IMG/VR virus record: IMGVR_UViG_3300050821_003025
Location: 1 to 42,788 of that record
Source: a virus
Strand: one strand, 5' to 3'
Length of the DNA: 42,788 nucleotides
In this document: piece after piece, positions 7,619-16,401 of the stretch
How positions within the stretch are numbered: the first letter of the stretch is position 1
How the letters are laid out: each line of letters opens with the position of its first letter
Program-made: the position numbers and the translations under genes
The notes under the pieces: model-generated
Told to the model about the DNA's origin: nothing
What the model saw: the letters and a program-made list of their open reading frames with translations, nothing else
The model's database searches: none

Positions 7619-8280
7619 AAAACAACAACTCTACTTTGATAGCTCCGGCTATCCTGCTTATAACCTTTCTCGCGGGTGGTTGCGCGTCCGGGTTGGGTAA
7701 GGCACGAACGGATGTTCATGGTACGTCTGTTGTGGCACCGAGTAACGCGAGCGGTCCAACAAAAGTTGCGGTTGCCGAGTCCGCGACTAGGGTGGTGGTC
7801 GACGCAGGAACCAAGGTTATAAGCAGTCTTGCCTCTGTATCGGCCCCTGCAACCTCGACGGTTGTGCTGCCAAAATTTGAATTGACACAAGAGACGAAGT
7901 CCAACGCGACGGAGGTTTCACCGCCTCGTGCACCCGATCAATCCGTTGCGTTGGAGAAGGTTGCGGTTGCAGATAGAAGGCCGCTTTTGTACGCCGCGAT
8001 GGCATGCGTGGTGCTAGCAATCCTTATCGGGAGTCCGGGCCTTGGAGACCACCCGACAGCGGGACTCATGATCGGTTTCGGTGCAGCCTTGTTCTTCCTT
8101 GCTTGGCGCGCGGCGTCTGAACCCTGGCTAGGCTATGCTGCAGGTGCCGCAATCCTCATCGGCACCATGCTAGCGGTCGGGTATGAAATTTGTCAGTTCC
8201 ACCTGCGGAAAGCCGCTTCAACAACAACGACAACTAAACCACCTGTCGCACAGCCACAAAGCGCTCCGACAGGCAGCTAA
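7615..8280 (+). CDS. Putative lipoprotein with three membrane helices, 221 aa
   Basis: The N-terminus has a short basic-polar start, a hydrophobic stretch and the lipobox-like LAGGC (Cys about residue 23), suggesting lipidation. A Ser/Thr/Val-rich region follows, then three hydrophobic segments (about 123-140, 145-165, 172-192) and a Thr/Pro/Gln-rich tail. A lipoprotein with three later spans is unusual. GTG 7615 overlaps the previous TGA. It may belong to the lysis function, since it lies beside an XhlA-like gene, or it may be a surface-exclusion protein. Function is not established. Confidence 0.6.
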   Translation: MKNNNSTLIAPAILLITFLAGGCASGLGKARTDVHGTSVVAPSNASGPTKVAVAESATRVVVDAGTKVISSLASVSAPATSTVVLPKFELTQETKSNATEVSPPRAPDQSVALEKVAVADRRPLLYAAMACVVLAILIGSPGLGDHPTAGLMIGFGAALFFLAWRAASEPWLGYAAGAAILIGTMLAVGYEICQFHLRKAASTTTTTKPPVAQPQSAPTGS

Positions 8281-8281
8281 A

Positions 8282-8488
8282 ATGTCTATCTACGACGACC
8301 TCAATCATTTCCGCGACCGTATGACAAAGCTTGAAACGCAAATCGGACAAACACCCGAAGAGGGGCTCCGCTACGACGTCGCAACGCTCCGCAAGGCTAT
8401 TTCGGGTATGGAAAAGCGATCATACGTTGCGTATGGGATTTGCCTTGTGCTTGTGTTTATTGTTGAGCATTTCTTTGCGAAGGTTTGA
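8282..8488 (+). CDS. XhlA-like small coiled-coil membrane protein, 68 aa
   Basis: The first 45 residues form a charged coiled coil (DLNHFRDRMTKLETQIG) and residues about 49-64 form one hydrophobic span (YVAYGICLVLVFIVEHFF). This layout matches haemolysin XhlA-type proteins, which accompany holins in several phages, though the sequence match cannot be tested here. It starts one base after the lipoprotein stop and ends three bases before the portal start. It is one of three membrane proteins in this section. Confidence 0.6.
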   Translation: MSIYDDLNHFRDRMTKLETQIGQTPEEGLRYDVATLRKAISGMEKRSYVAYGICLVLVFIVEHFFAKV

Positions 8489-8491
8489 CAA

Positions 8492-10540
8492 ATGCCCGAC
8501 ATCCTTCCAGTCAACTCGGTCAACGACGCCTCGAACATCCAGCCGGGCGGGGCGGCCCCGCAGTCGAGTTCAACGATTGATCCTAACCAGCCGCCGAAGA
8601 GCAAGATGCCGCCACTGCTGCTCAAGCATTTGAGCGCGGAGAGTCCGGGGGACTTCCACGCGAAACTCTTACAGAAGTGCAAAGACTTGGTGAAGTTGTC
8701 CCGCGACAGCATGGCAAACTTCTATCCGCTTTGGGACAAGTATGACATGGCCTATCGTACGGAGCGATACCGCGATGAAGCCGACGTGAAGGCGAAAGAA
8801 CGGAAGGAACCAGAGAAGATGGTCATCCCGATGACCTATTCGCAGATCGACACCTTTTGTGCCTTTCTATATCAAGTGTATACACAACGTCCGACGTTCT
8901 TTGAATTTTCAGGCACAAGCGCGGAGGATGTACAAGCGTCCAAGCTTGCGGAAGCAGTAATGGAATACAACCTCGACCGCAACAAGTGGCGCGGCCTCGT
9001 GCTTCAACAGTTTATTCTTGACATTGGCAAGTACGGCCTAGGCGTTCTACAGACCACGTGGACGCAGGAGACCGTGAAAGCCGAACAACAAGTCCCCATG
9101 CAAATGGGACAGGTTCCGGGGATGGAGACTGTGCAACCGCCCATGACGACCCAGCTCGTGGACAAGGTCGATTATCAGGGGAACAAAGTCATCAATGTTT
9201 CGCCATATCGGTTCTTCCCCGACCCGCGCCTTCCTATCACGCGGTTTCAAGAAGGTGAGTTTTGTGCGCACGAATACGAATACAGTGAACACACTTTGCA
9301 GACGATGGAGTCGAAAGGGGAGATTGCCGGCCTCAAGTACGTCCCCCGCGTCACGACCGAGATGATGTTCGACGGACTTCGCCGGGTCTCTTTTAGTGAG
9401 AGCATCCAGAACCAAACCCCCGAAACCGCGCTGCGGGAACCCAAGTTTTACATCGCTACAATAGTCCAACTTGAAATCGTCCCGAGCATGTGGAAGGTTG
9501 ACGGAGTCCCTCTCGGTTCCAGCGACAAGCCCGAGAAGTACCTCGTCTGGTATCTCAACGACTCTCGTATCGTCAAGGTCGAGCCGATGGGCTACCTTCA
9601 CAATCAATTCACCTATTCCGTTTCCCAGTTCGCCAACGATCAGGTTCGATTCATCAACTTCGGTCTGGCCGAACTCCTCGAACAACTTCAAGATGTACAA
9701 AACTGGTTTATCAACTCGCATATCACGAGCGTCCGGAAAGTTATCTCGAATCGCCTCATTGTCGACCCGAAGGGCATTGAAATGCAAGACCTTCGCGACC
9801 GTAATCCGATTCTTCGTCTCAAACCTACTGCACAAGGAAGTGGCGTCGATAGGTGGATTAAAGACCTTCCGGTCACTGACGTTACAGCAAACCATGTTAG
9901 AGATGCGGAGACGATTGACGATTTCGCAAAGCAAGGCACCGGAATCACGGACAACATTCTTGGAAACTTTGCCTCTGGTCGTCGAAGCGCGACCGAGGCG
10001 CGTAACGTTAACCAATCCGCCGCCGCACGGTTGCTACGGGTGGCGTACTCGATTTGGGAGTGTGGCCTCCTCCCAACCGGAAAACAAATGTTATCGAACA
10101 TCCGCGACGGGATGGACATCCCACAACTAATACGCGTAGTGGGACAGGCGAACGTCATGGACAACGCAGCGGGCCTTGTCCAGTTCCTCCCAATCGACAA
10201 GACGAAGCTTGTTGGCAATTACGACTTCATGATATTTGATGGGACGCTGCCAAGCCAACGTGGCATGACGGCCGACATCCTTCAAGAACTCTTCGTTCAG
10301 CTCGTCCAGAATCCACAACTCGCCCTCATCTTCCAAATCGACCCCCGTCCTCTTCTAAATGAAATCCTCACCCTCCGAGGAATCCGCAACCTCGACCAAT
10401 TCAAACTCTCTCCTGACGCGGCTCAACAGCTTATCCAGTTGGCTGGCTTTGCCAGAAACGCAACGGCAACTACAGGTGCTCCGGGAGGAGGAGGCAGCAA
10501 CGGACAAAGCAATCCGCAAGCGCCTTCCGGGAGACACTAA
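8492..10540 (+). CDS. Portal protein
   Basis: The 682-residue product is the candidate dodecameric portal through which DNA enters and leaves the head. Support is its size, place before scaffold and capsid genes, an acidic-aromatic N-terminal region (FYPLWDKYDMAYRTERYRD), and a central segment (about 395-480) typical of portals with long helices followed by a conserved TGITDNILGNFASGRRSATEA stretch (given here in part: GITDNILGN). The C-terminus is Gly/Ser/Gln-rich and disordered. The first 45 residues are also disordered. It resembles P22/T7-type portals of short-tailed phages more than siphovirus SPP1-type ones. A dispersed palindrome lies 71 bases inside the gene. Confidence 0.85.
   Translation: MPDILPVNSVNDASNIQPGGAAPQSSSTIDPNQPPKSKMPPLLLKHLSAESPGDFHAKLLQKCKDLVKLSRDSMANFYPLWDKYDMAYRTERYRDEADVKAKERKEPEKMVIPMTYSQIDTFCAFLYQVYTQRPTFFEFSGTSAEDVQASKLAEAVMEYNLDRNKWRGLVLQQFILDIGKYGLGVLQTTWTQETVKAEQQVPMQMGQVPGMETVQPPMTTQLVDKVDYQGNKVINVSPYRFFPDPRLPITRFQEGEFCAHEYEYSEHTLQTMESKGEIAGLKYVPRVTTEMMFDGLRRVSFSESIQNQTPETALREPKFYIATIVQLEIVPSMWKVDGVPLGSSDKPEKYLVWYLNDSRIVKVEPMGYLHNQFTYSVSQFANDQVRFINFGLAELLEQLQDVQNWFINSHITSVRKVISNRLIVDPKGIEMQDLRDRNPILRLKPTAQGSGVDRWIKDLPVTDVTANHVRDAETIDDFAKQGTGITDNILGNFASGRRSATEARNVNQSAAARLLRVAYSIWECGLLPTGKQMLSNIRDGMDIPQLIRVVGQANVMDNAAGLVQFLPIDKTKLVGNYDFMIFDGTLPSQRGMTADILQELFVQLVQNPQLALIFQIDPRPLLNEILTLRGIRNLDQFKLSPDAAQQLIQLAGFARNATATTGAPGGGGSNGQSNPQAPSGRH
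8563..8582 (+). promoter_or_regulatory. Dispersed palindrome site 2
   Basis: GTCGAGTTCAACGATTGATC matches the genome-wide element with one mismatch in the right arm. It lies near the 5' end of the portal gene, in the part that encodes a disordered N-terminus. Confidence 0.55.
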
Positions 10541-10679
10541 TCCCGCGAACTACATGTATGATTTGACCGCCCGCGAACAGGCGATTGGGTATGGCAATGG
10601 TCTCGCGCGGTTGCAAGAACTTATTGACTCCGAACTCGAAGAACTAAAACTCAGGTGTGAACAAGAGAAACTACTATGA
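10476..10679 (+). CDS. Small coiled-coil protein overlapping the portal gene, 67 aa
   Basis: The frame ends at TGA 10677-10679, overlapping the scaffold ATG. The credible part is a charged helical protein (REEEAATDKAIRKRL and ARLQELIDSELEELKLR). The start is uncertain: ATG 10359, TTG 10449, GTG 10476 and ATG 10554 are all in frame. Codons before 10449 look like a shadow of the portal gene. GTG 10476 is chosen as a compromise with a 65-base overlap. Function is unknown; position suggests head assembly. Confidence 0.55.
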   Translation: MLREEEAATDKAIRKRLPGDTNPANYMYDLTAREQAIGYGNGLARLQELIDSELEELKLRCEQEKLL

Positions 10680-11629
10680 AACCATTCTACTTAAACCTTC
10701 AACATGACGCTGCCGGCGATACCGCGTCAGGCGGAGCCTCCACGCCCGCTACAACTCCCAACGCGGATTCCGCAAGCGTGTTCAGCGAACCCAGCACCAC
10801 CGTCGAACCATCGACTCCGTCCGCAGCCCCCAGCGCGGCCAACCAGAGTCCTTCCCAGCAAACTGCGACTCCGCAGACACCAACCTCTGTTCTCGCCCCC
10901 GGGTCAGGAGGGGAGCCGCAAGGCTCCCCGACAAGAACTCCGGTAGCCCCTGTATCTACACCTCAAGCGACATTAACCCCTGAGCAGCTTGCGACCCTTG
11001 CCTCCACAGCTGCGCAGCAGACCGTCTCCCGGATGCAGGCGCCTTCACAAGGGCAGCAGCAAACGCAGCAGTTCACCGAAGCCGACTTCAACAAAACCTT
11101 CCGCGTCCCAACTCTCGACGCAGCGCGGTTTCAAGCAATCACTGGCTATGCCCCCGACAAACCCGAACAGGTTGCTGCCCTTCACGCTTGGGGCCAAGAC
11201 CTCGTCCGTGAAGCCCTCGCAATGGGGAACTACCAACTTGAACAAGCGCGGTCGGCGGTGGAAGGTCGACTCAACCCTCTTTTAGAGGCCCAACAAGCAC
11301 AAGCTGACCGTGCTATTGACAACGAGTTCTTCACCTCGAATCCTCCGTTGAAACAGGTTGAGGGACTTGTTCGTCAAGCAACCACCGCGTTGCGAAACGA
11401 AGGCGCCCGGTTCGACACGAAAGAACAACTCTTCACTGCTGTAAAAGCACGTGTCGAAGGTTGGCTTGGTGGTCTCACTCCCCACCTCGCAACAATCTCC
11501 CCTCAAGGCGTTGCTCAATCAACTCCTGCGTCCGGCAGGACGATGGCTTCCATCCCCACCGGCACTCAACAATCTTCATTCCAACGTCCGGCTACGACTG
11601 CCGGCGACGCAAAAACTATCTTTGGCTAA
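10676..11629 (+). CDS. Scaffold-like protein, 317 aa
   Basis: The first 125 residues are a disordered Pro/Ser/Thr/Gln-rich tract. Residues about 140-270 are helical and charged (PEQVAALHAWGQDLVREALA, NEFFTSNPPLKQVEGLVRQA). The C-terminus is again low complexity. Low-complexity plus helical layout and the position between portal and major capsid genes are typical of scaffolding proteins of short-tailed phages. It begins with an ATGA overlap. An alternative is a head-associated or protease-scaffold fusion, but no protease motif is seen. Confidence 0.7.
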   Translation: MKPFYLNLQHDAAGDTASGGASTPATTPNADSASVFSEPSTTVEPSTPSAAPSAANQSPSQQTATPQTPTSVLAPGSGGEPQGSPTRTPVAPVSTPQATLTPEQLATLASTAAQQTVSRMQAPSQGQQQTQQFTEADFNKTFRVPTLDAARFQAITGYAPDKPEQVAALHAWGQDLVREALAMGNYQLEQARSAVEGRLNPLLEAQQAQADRAIDNEFFTSNPPLKQVEGLVRQATTALRNEGARFDTKEQLFTAVKARVEGWLGGLTPHLATISPQGVAQSTPASGRTMASIPTGTQQSSFQRPATTAGDAKTIFG

Positions 11630-11657
11630 GTCGTAAGCCAAACTAACACAAACGAAA

Positions 11658-13031
11658 ATGGCTATTCTAGGTCTTATAAACGCCGAGTCCTTCGTTAACG
11701 AGAGGTTCAAGAACGTGCGTCGCAGCGTGTTCTACTTCTACCCTAACGGAGCGGCTCCCCTTACGGGACTCATTTCGATGCTCAAAGAAGAGGTCACGAA
11801 TGATCCTGAATTCCGCTGGTACGAGAAACGCTTGCCGGAGCAGAAACTCCCGACTGCGTCTATTGCTGCCAACGTTCCATGGTATTCAACTGGCATCACA
11901 GTTGTTGGTGGTGTTATCACTGCGGCAACTGCTGCTGTGGCGAATGTCACCTTCACCGCCGATACTCAATATGCGGTGCTTGTCAACGCCGACCCGACAA
12001 ACTTCTTCCGAATCGGACACCTAATTCGGATTCGGGTTTGGGTGTCGACTGGCGTTTACACCGACCTTATTGGTCGTGTGAACGCTCTCAACAACGTTTC
12101 CGCTTCGATTCCGAACACAATCGGTTTTATTGCGGTGAACACAACGGCGGCAATCACTTACAACACCACAAACAACATCGGTATTGACGTTCTTGTGGTC
12201 GGTTCAGCATTTGCTGAAGGTTCGGTGGACATCTCCTCTGGTATCTATAACCTACCGACTCCCGTCTTCAACTTGACGCAAATCTTCCGTGCGCCGTTCC
12301 AACTCACAGGAACCGCTCTCAAGACTAGCGCAAAGTACGACGAGACTGGCCCGTACAAAGACCAAGCGAAGGAAACCTCTGTTCAACACATGATTGAAAT
12401 GGAGAAGAACTTTATGTTTGGCCAGAATCGTCTATCTGCGGTTGGTGGTGTTGAAACTCGTACTACTGGTGGTATTATGTGGTTTCTTCAGCAGTGGGAA
12501 GCCGGTGCAACTTATAATAACAGTGCTGCAACACTCGACACCGACGACAACAAACGCATTATCACGAACGTTAGTGGCACTCTCACAGACAAGCTCTACA
12601 ACACGTACCTCGAACGCGTCTTCCGCGTAACGAACAACAAATCCAACGAAAAACTCGTGCTTTGTGGTTCAGGCTTCTTGAACGTGATTAATCAGCTCTA
12701 TATGTCTCGCGCTTGCCTCGACGCGTCTATGCCTATGACTGAGACCTACGGCATGAATGTTGTCAAGCACCAGACTCCGTTCGGTGTGATTTATTATAAG
12801 TCCCACCCGCTCATGTCACAAAACGTGACCCTGCGAAACAACGCGTTCTTCCTTGACATTCAAAACTTCGTCTATCGCTACCTCGACGGCCGCGACACGG
12901 CGTTGCTCAAGAACCGTCAACAGAACGATGCTGATTACCGGAAGGACGAGTGGTTAACGGAATGCGGACTAGAAGTTCGCTTCCCGGAATCACACATGTA
13001 TCTTCAGAACGTTCTCGACTTCGCACCGTAA
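11658..13031 (+). CDS. Major capsid protein (putative)
   Basis: The 457-residue product is the best candidate for the HK97-fold coat. It lies directly after the scaffold candidate and before a small head protein. The N-terminal region (VTNDPEFRWYEKRLPEQKLP) followed by a Val/Thr-rich beta insertion and a C-terminal half with RTYGMN-type aromatic loops resembles the SU10-type/DUF5309 capsid family; this match is from memory of the pattern. Length fits. A 28-base leader without Shine-Dalgarno precedes ATG 11658. Confidence 0.8.
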   Translation: MAILGLINAESFVNERFKNVRRSVFYFYPNGAAPLTGLISMLKEEVTNDPEFRWYEKRLPEQKLPTASIAANVPWYSTGITVVGGVITAATAAVANVTFTADTQYAVLVNADPTNFFRIGHLIRIRVWVSTGVYTDLIGRVNALNNVSASIPNTIGFIAVNTTAAITYNTTNNIGIDVLVVGSAFAEGSVDISSGIYNLPTPVFNLTQIFRAPFQLTGTALKTSAKYDETGPYKDQAKETSVQHMIEMEKNFMFGQNRLSAVGGVETRTTGGIMWFLQQWEAGATYNNSAATLDTDDNKRIITNVSGTLTDKLYNTYLERVFRVTNNKSNEKLVLCGSGFLNVINQLYMSRACLDASMPMTETYGMNVVKHQTPFGVIYYKSHPLMSQNVTLRNNAFFLDIQNFVYRYLDGRDTALLKNRQQNDADYRKDEWLTECGLEVRFPESHMYLQNVLDFAP

Positions 13032-13032
13032 C

Positions 13033-13386
13033 ATGGCCGCAATAACTTCAGCGAATGTTTTGATTCTTAATTCCTGGGAGGGTATCTCTAAAGGAAATAA
13101 GACCACGCGGAACTATCGTCGCTGTCGCGTGACGCTCTCTAATCAGGGCGGCACGTCAGGCGACATTCCGGCTTCCGTGTTCAACCTCACCGATATTTAT
13201 GAGGTTGACTCTTACGGAATTAACAACGCAGGAACCTGGACCTCGATGCCTGTCATCGTCGATCAAACGACCGACGTTAATGGCGTTGTTCGAAACACTG
13301 GTTTCCTCACCACAAACTTAACCACAGGCGCCCCAGCAAGTACGACCGGCGTCCTTGAGGTTCTTGTAACAGGTCGTACTATCTAA
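13033..13386 (+). CDS. Head-associated (decoration-type) protein, 117 aa
   Basis: The product is a small beta-rich protein with Thr/Asn/Gly repeats (TGAPASTTGVLEVLVTGRTI) and one basic patch (KTTRNYRRCRVTL). It begins one base after the capsid stop. Small beta-rich genes directly after the coat gene are often decoration or cement proteins. The family is not recognised, so the role is inferred from position. Confidence 0.65.
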   Translation: MAAITSANVLILNSWEGISKGNKTTRNYRRCRVTLSNQGGTSGDIPASVFNLTDIYEVDSYGINNAGTWTSMPVIVDQTTDVNGVVRNTGFLTTNLTTGAPASTTGVLEVLVTGRTI

Positions 13387-13399
13387 ACAAAGGAATATA

Positions 13400-13588
13400 A
13401 TGGACCCACGAACAAAGAATATCCGTGAGATGAAGGTCGACACTGGAACCGCAGTCGACGTCCGCGAATCGACCATGCTTAAAGGTGAGGCGAAAGATAG
13501 CCTCTCCGGTAAAAATGTGACCGTTCAGTACGACACACAAGGCGGTGCGGGCAAAGGCCCTTGGGGCGGTGAAGCTTCGGGCGACTAA
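13400..13588 (+). CDS. Hypothetical protein, 62 aa
   Basis: The product is small, charged and Gly-rich at its end (GGAGKGPWGGEASGD). Unlike most genes here it has a purine-rich AAAGGA seven bases before ATG 13400, a possible Shine-Dalgarno. It is the last gene before a strong terminator, so it ends the portal-scaffold-capsid transcription unit. Function is unknown. Confidence 0.65.
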   Translation: MDPRTKNIREMKVDTGTAVDVRESTMLKGEAKDSLSGKNVTVQYDTQGGAGKGPWGGEASGD

Positions 13589-13609
13589 ACAAGTCAACAC
13601 CCGTTATTT

Positions 13610-13653
13610 GGCCTCGGTGGAATTCAATCGTTGAACTCTACCGGGGCCTTTTT
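13610..13653 (+). terminator. Terminator hairpin containing a dispersed palindrome
   Basis: GGCC-T-CGGT-GGA pairs with TCT-ACCG-G-GGCC, continues through TTCAA/TTGAA to a TCG loop, and is followed by TTTTT. The nearly continuous stem of about 16 pairs plus U-tract makes this a strong rho-independent terminator at the end of the head-gene set. Its apex is site 3 of the dispersed element. Confidence 0.85.
13623..13638 (-). promoter_or_regulatory. Dispersed palindrome site 3 (reverse orientation)
   Basis: Read on the minus strand this is GAGTTCAACGATTGAA, identical to the core of site 2. It forms the apex of the terminator after the head genes and is the only site in reverse orientation. Confidence 0.55.
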
Positions 13654-13657
13654 ATGT

Positions 13658-14398
13658 ATGGTATTTAGTGACTTTCAAGCTTATGTTGCGGCGTATATAA
13701 ATCGTCCGTTATCGTCGTTTATGATACTTCCGACGAGTGGGGTGTCGATTTTAACGCAGGCTATCAACGATGCAAAGCGGGCCGCGCAGAGAGAGTTTGA
13801 CTTTAAACAGCAACAGGCACGGGGGTTTATCAGCACGAGTGCTTTCGGCGCGGATTTGTCTTTGACAACGGTTGACCCGACCGCAACGCCACCTTCGTAT
13901 GTAAATGTCATGTACGTCATTTCTGCTTGGCGGTATGCAACGATTGCGACTGGGCCGACAACTTACGATTACATCCGTACACAAAAATATAATTTCATGG
14001 TCGAGCGCGACCTTCGGAACATCATCCCGGCGCGGATGGATGCGTTGCGCGAGCCTAACACCCTTCCGATTTCGTACAAACAACGCGTCTACGTTCGAGG
14101 AACGACGATTTATTTGACAGGTATTCCAAATCCTATTACAACGGGCGCTCCTGTAAATATTTGGATTGATGTTATGTCATGGTTACCGGACTATGTAAAT
14201 CCGACTGACACCGATTTCTTTATCACTCTTTACACTGACTGGTTCGTTATTAAAGTCATTCAACAGCTCAACTTCTACCTCAAAGAAGACCAACGGATTC
14301 AAATCTCCGCGAATATCGTGCTTGACAAATGGAACAGTGTCCTTGCACATCAAAACCGCATGAACGACGGAAATGATTGTGGAGACAACCTTGACTAA
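13658..14398 (+). CDS. Head-tail connector/adaptor protein, 246 aa
   Basis: This protein lies between the head genes and a P22 gp10-like tail hub, which is where short-tailed phages encode the adaptor that binds the portal. The N-terminal half is helical (FQAYVAAYINRPLSS, INDAKRAAQREFDFKQ) and the C-terminal half mixes beta segments with helices (DWFVIKVIQQLNFYLKEDQR). The longer frame starts with TTG inside the terminator; ATG 13658 lies just after it. It may be the P22 gp4/T7 gp11-type adaptor. Its TAA overlaps the next ATG by one base. Confidence 0.7.
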   Translation: MVFSDFQAYVAAYINRPLSSFMILPTSGVSILTQAINDAKRAAQREFDFKQQQARGFISTSAFGADLSLTTVDPTATPPSYVNVMYVISAWRYATIATGPTTYDYIRTQKYNFMVERDLRNIIPARMDALREPNTLPISYKQRVYVRGTTIYLTGIPNPITTGAPVNIWIDVMSWLPDYVNPTDTDFFITLYTDWFVIKVIQQLNFYLKEDQRIQISANIVLDKWNSVLAHQNRMNDGNDCGDNLD

Positions 14399-16401
14399 TG
14401 CCTTCAACAAAAATAGACGTCTTGCGGGTTCCGACAGGTGGAGTCGACCGTTCACAGCAGTCGTTCTTACTAGCACAACAGACCGCGTATCAAATTGCGC
14501 TGAATCAAACTGGCTTTAAGCAAGAGTCCTTTGACACCCTAATCAACTTTCGTCCATACCGTTCACAACTTATTCAGACTCCACCATTTATTTCGCTATT
14601 TTCGCTTTCAGTTTTTGCGGGCTCGGGCTCTCCTGGACAGGTTCGGATAATGTTTCAAATCCTTGACGCGTCAGGAACACTTCAATATTTTATCCTAGAT
14701 GAGTCTACTGCGAGGTTTGTGCTTCCTTCAAACACCGCGACTCAGACACAAATCAACTTTATTCTTCAAACAGTCATCCCAAACAATACCACGATAAATG
14801 GACAGGCGCTTCTTTATGGAGTCAACTCAACCGACTTCTCCGCACTAAACGATGAAATCGACGTCGTGATTGTGGACTCGACGCACTTTAAGTGGCGAAA
14901 AAACGCCGGTGTATATTCAGGAAACATTGTAATCGGCTCGAACATTACGCTCGCAGGAACATCACTCATTGTCGACTTCCAGGCGACAACTGGATACACA
15001 GCCGCAGATACTTGGTCTTGGAAGCTTACAACCACCCCATACGCTTCGACATATCCTTCTTTTGAAGTCAAACAAACAACATACCAACGGGACGCGTATA
15101 TTGCCGGCTACGACCGAAATGTTCTTCGCCTGCGGAACGGGTTCTTGACAACGGTTGGTTACCAGCGCGTTTATGGGAAGTATATAGTTGAATTTTACAA
15201 TCACATAATGATCGGGCAGTTCGCGCAGGGTGTAGTGAGTGGGGGTGTCGTCGTTGATGGGTATGACGCAACAAAAACACCTTGGACGGTTGGTTGGAGC
15301 GATCTTAACAACCCGGACAATTATTTTAACACTTTAATCAACGAGGCTGACCAGTTTCAGATTCCGTCCCGTAGTAATAGCGACGCGCTTGCTCTTGGAA
15401 TTACTGGAGTTGCGAAGTATTTAAATATCGTCTACTTCTTTCTCTCAAACGATATTTGGAGTTGTTCGTATGTTGGACTCCCAAACGTAATGCAGTTTGA
15501 CGAGCTTGGGCTTGGCGTTGGTTCAATTTTTCAAAACGGTGTTGTCGCTGCACATGACGGAATATATTTTATTGGCGAGGATAACTTTTATTTCTTCAAC
15601 GGAAGCTCTGCAACAAAGATTGGCGCAGGTGTAAAAGAACAGTTCTTTGCAGAAGTCGCACCTGTTGGAGATTCCTACCGTCAAATGCTTTGGGGTGCTT
15701 TTGACGGAGAAAAGGCAGAGGTTGCCTGGACGTACTGGAAAAAGCAAGCAACTAGCACGTATCAAGCGCGACAAATTATTTATCGGGTTGACACGCAGCT
15801 TTGGTACTTTCGAAACGTGCCTTCTGTAACAAGTGCAAACACTGATTTTCGTTGTTTCTGCCCGCAGGTTGGAATGTTTTCGGCGCTCCTATACGGAGGC
15901 AACGGCGCAGTGCTAAACGACGCATCAGTTGCGTCTGGTGCGTTTGAACAGTTCTTTATGCTTGATGGTTCGGAATTCGACATGCTCGACGGGTCGATCT
16001 TCACTATGATTCCGGCGGTGGTTTTGTTGAATGACGCGGTTGACGCTCTTGGGAATAAAACTCTCACACAACCGACGATTATCACACAAGACCTTGTCTA
16101 CGATGATCTTTTCTACCAAAAAGAACTCGACACGATTTATCTCGACGCGCAGTATCAAACGTGTTCTGGAGTGCAGGTTTCTTACTCCGCGCGGCAGTAT
16201 GTAAGTGTACAGCCAACCTTCACTGCAATCTCTGAACTTTGGGTTCAAAACCTCGCAGAGGGTCGACTTGGACTGCCGAGGGTTGCCGGCGCGGTTTTCA
16301 AGTTTCAATTTATATTTACAGGACTCACAGGTGTCCTTGGCGCGGTTTTTAGTGGTTGGAGTGAGTTCTTGTACGGACGCAAGCAACAAACTGAGAAATG
16401 A
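14398..16401 (+). CDS. Tail hub / stabilisation protein (P22 gp10-like)
   Basis: The 667-residue product shows repeated beta strands and the segment at about residues 370-402 (IFQNGVVAAHDGIYFIGE and NFYFFNG), which matches the 'inspect the value, DG.YFL..DGFY.FNG' pattern of P22 gp10 and T7 gp12-type tail proteins. These form the hexameric nozzle or plug below the adaptor. Length is close to the gp12/gp10 range. It is the main evidence that the phage is short-tailed. It starts by TAATG overlap with the connector gene. Confidence 0.8.
   Translation: MPSTKIDVLRVPTGGVDRSQQSFLLAQQTAYQIALNQTGFKQESFDTLINFRPYRSQLIQTPPFISLFSLSVFAGSGSPGQVRIMFQILDASGTLQYFILDESTARFVLPSNTATQTQINFILQTVIPNNTTINGQALLYGVNSTDFSALNDEIDVVIVDSTHFKWRKNAGVYSGNIVIGSNITLAGTSLIVDFQATTGYTAADTWSWKLTTTPYASTYPSFEVKQTTYQRDAYIAGYDRNVLRLRNGFLTTVGYQRVYGKYIVEFYNHIMIGQFAQGVVSGGVVVDGYDATKTPWTVGWSDLNNPDNYFNTLINEADQFQIPSRSNSDALALGITGVAKYLNIVYFFLSNDIWSCSYVGLPNVMQFDELGLGVGSIFQNGVVAAHDGIYFIGEDNFYFFNGSSATKIGAGVKEQFFAEVAPVGDSYRQMLWGAFDGEKAEVAWTYWKKQATSTYQARQIIYRVDTQLWYFRNVPSVTSANTDFRCFCPQVGMFSALLYGGNGAVLNDASVASGAFEQFFMLDGSEFDMLDGSIFTMIPAVVLLNDAVDALGNKTLTQPTIITQDLVYDDLFYQKELDTIYLDAQYQTCSGVQVSYSARQYVSVQPTFTAISELWVQNLAEGRLGLPRVAGAVFKFQFIFTGLTGVLGAVFSGWSEFLYGRKQQTEK

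Noticed and set aside
9047-10015. 322-residue ORF antisense to the portal gene
   Set aside because: It mirrors the codon pattern of the portal gene, has no neighbours in its orientation and no start context.
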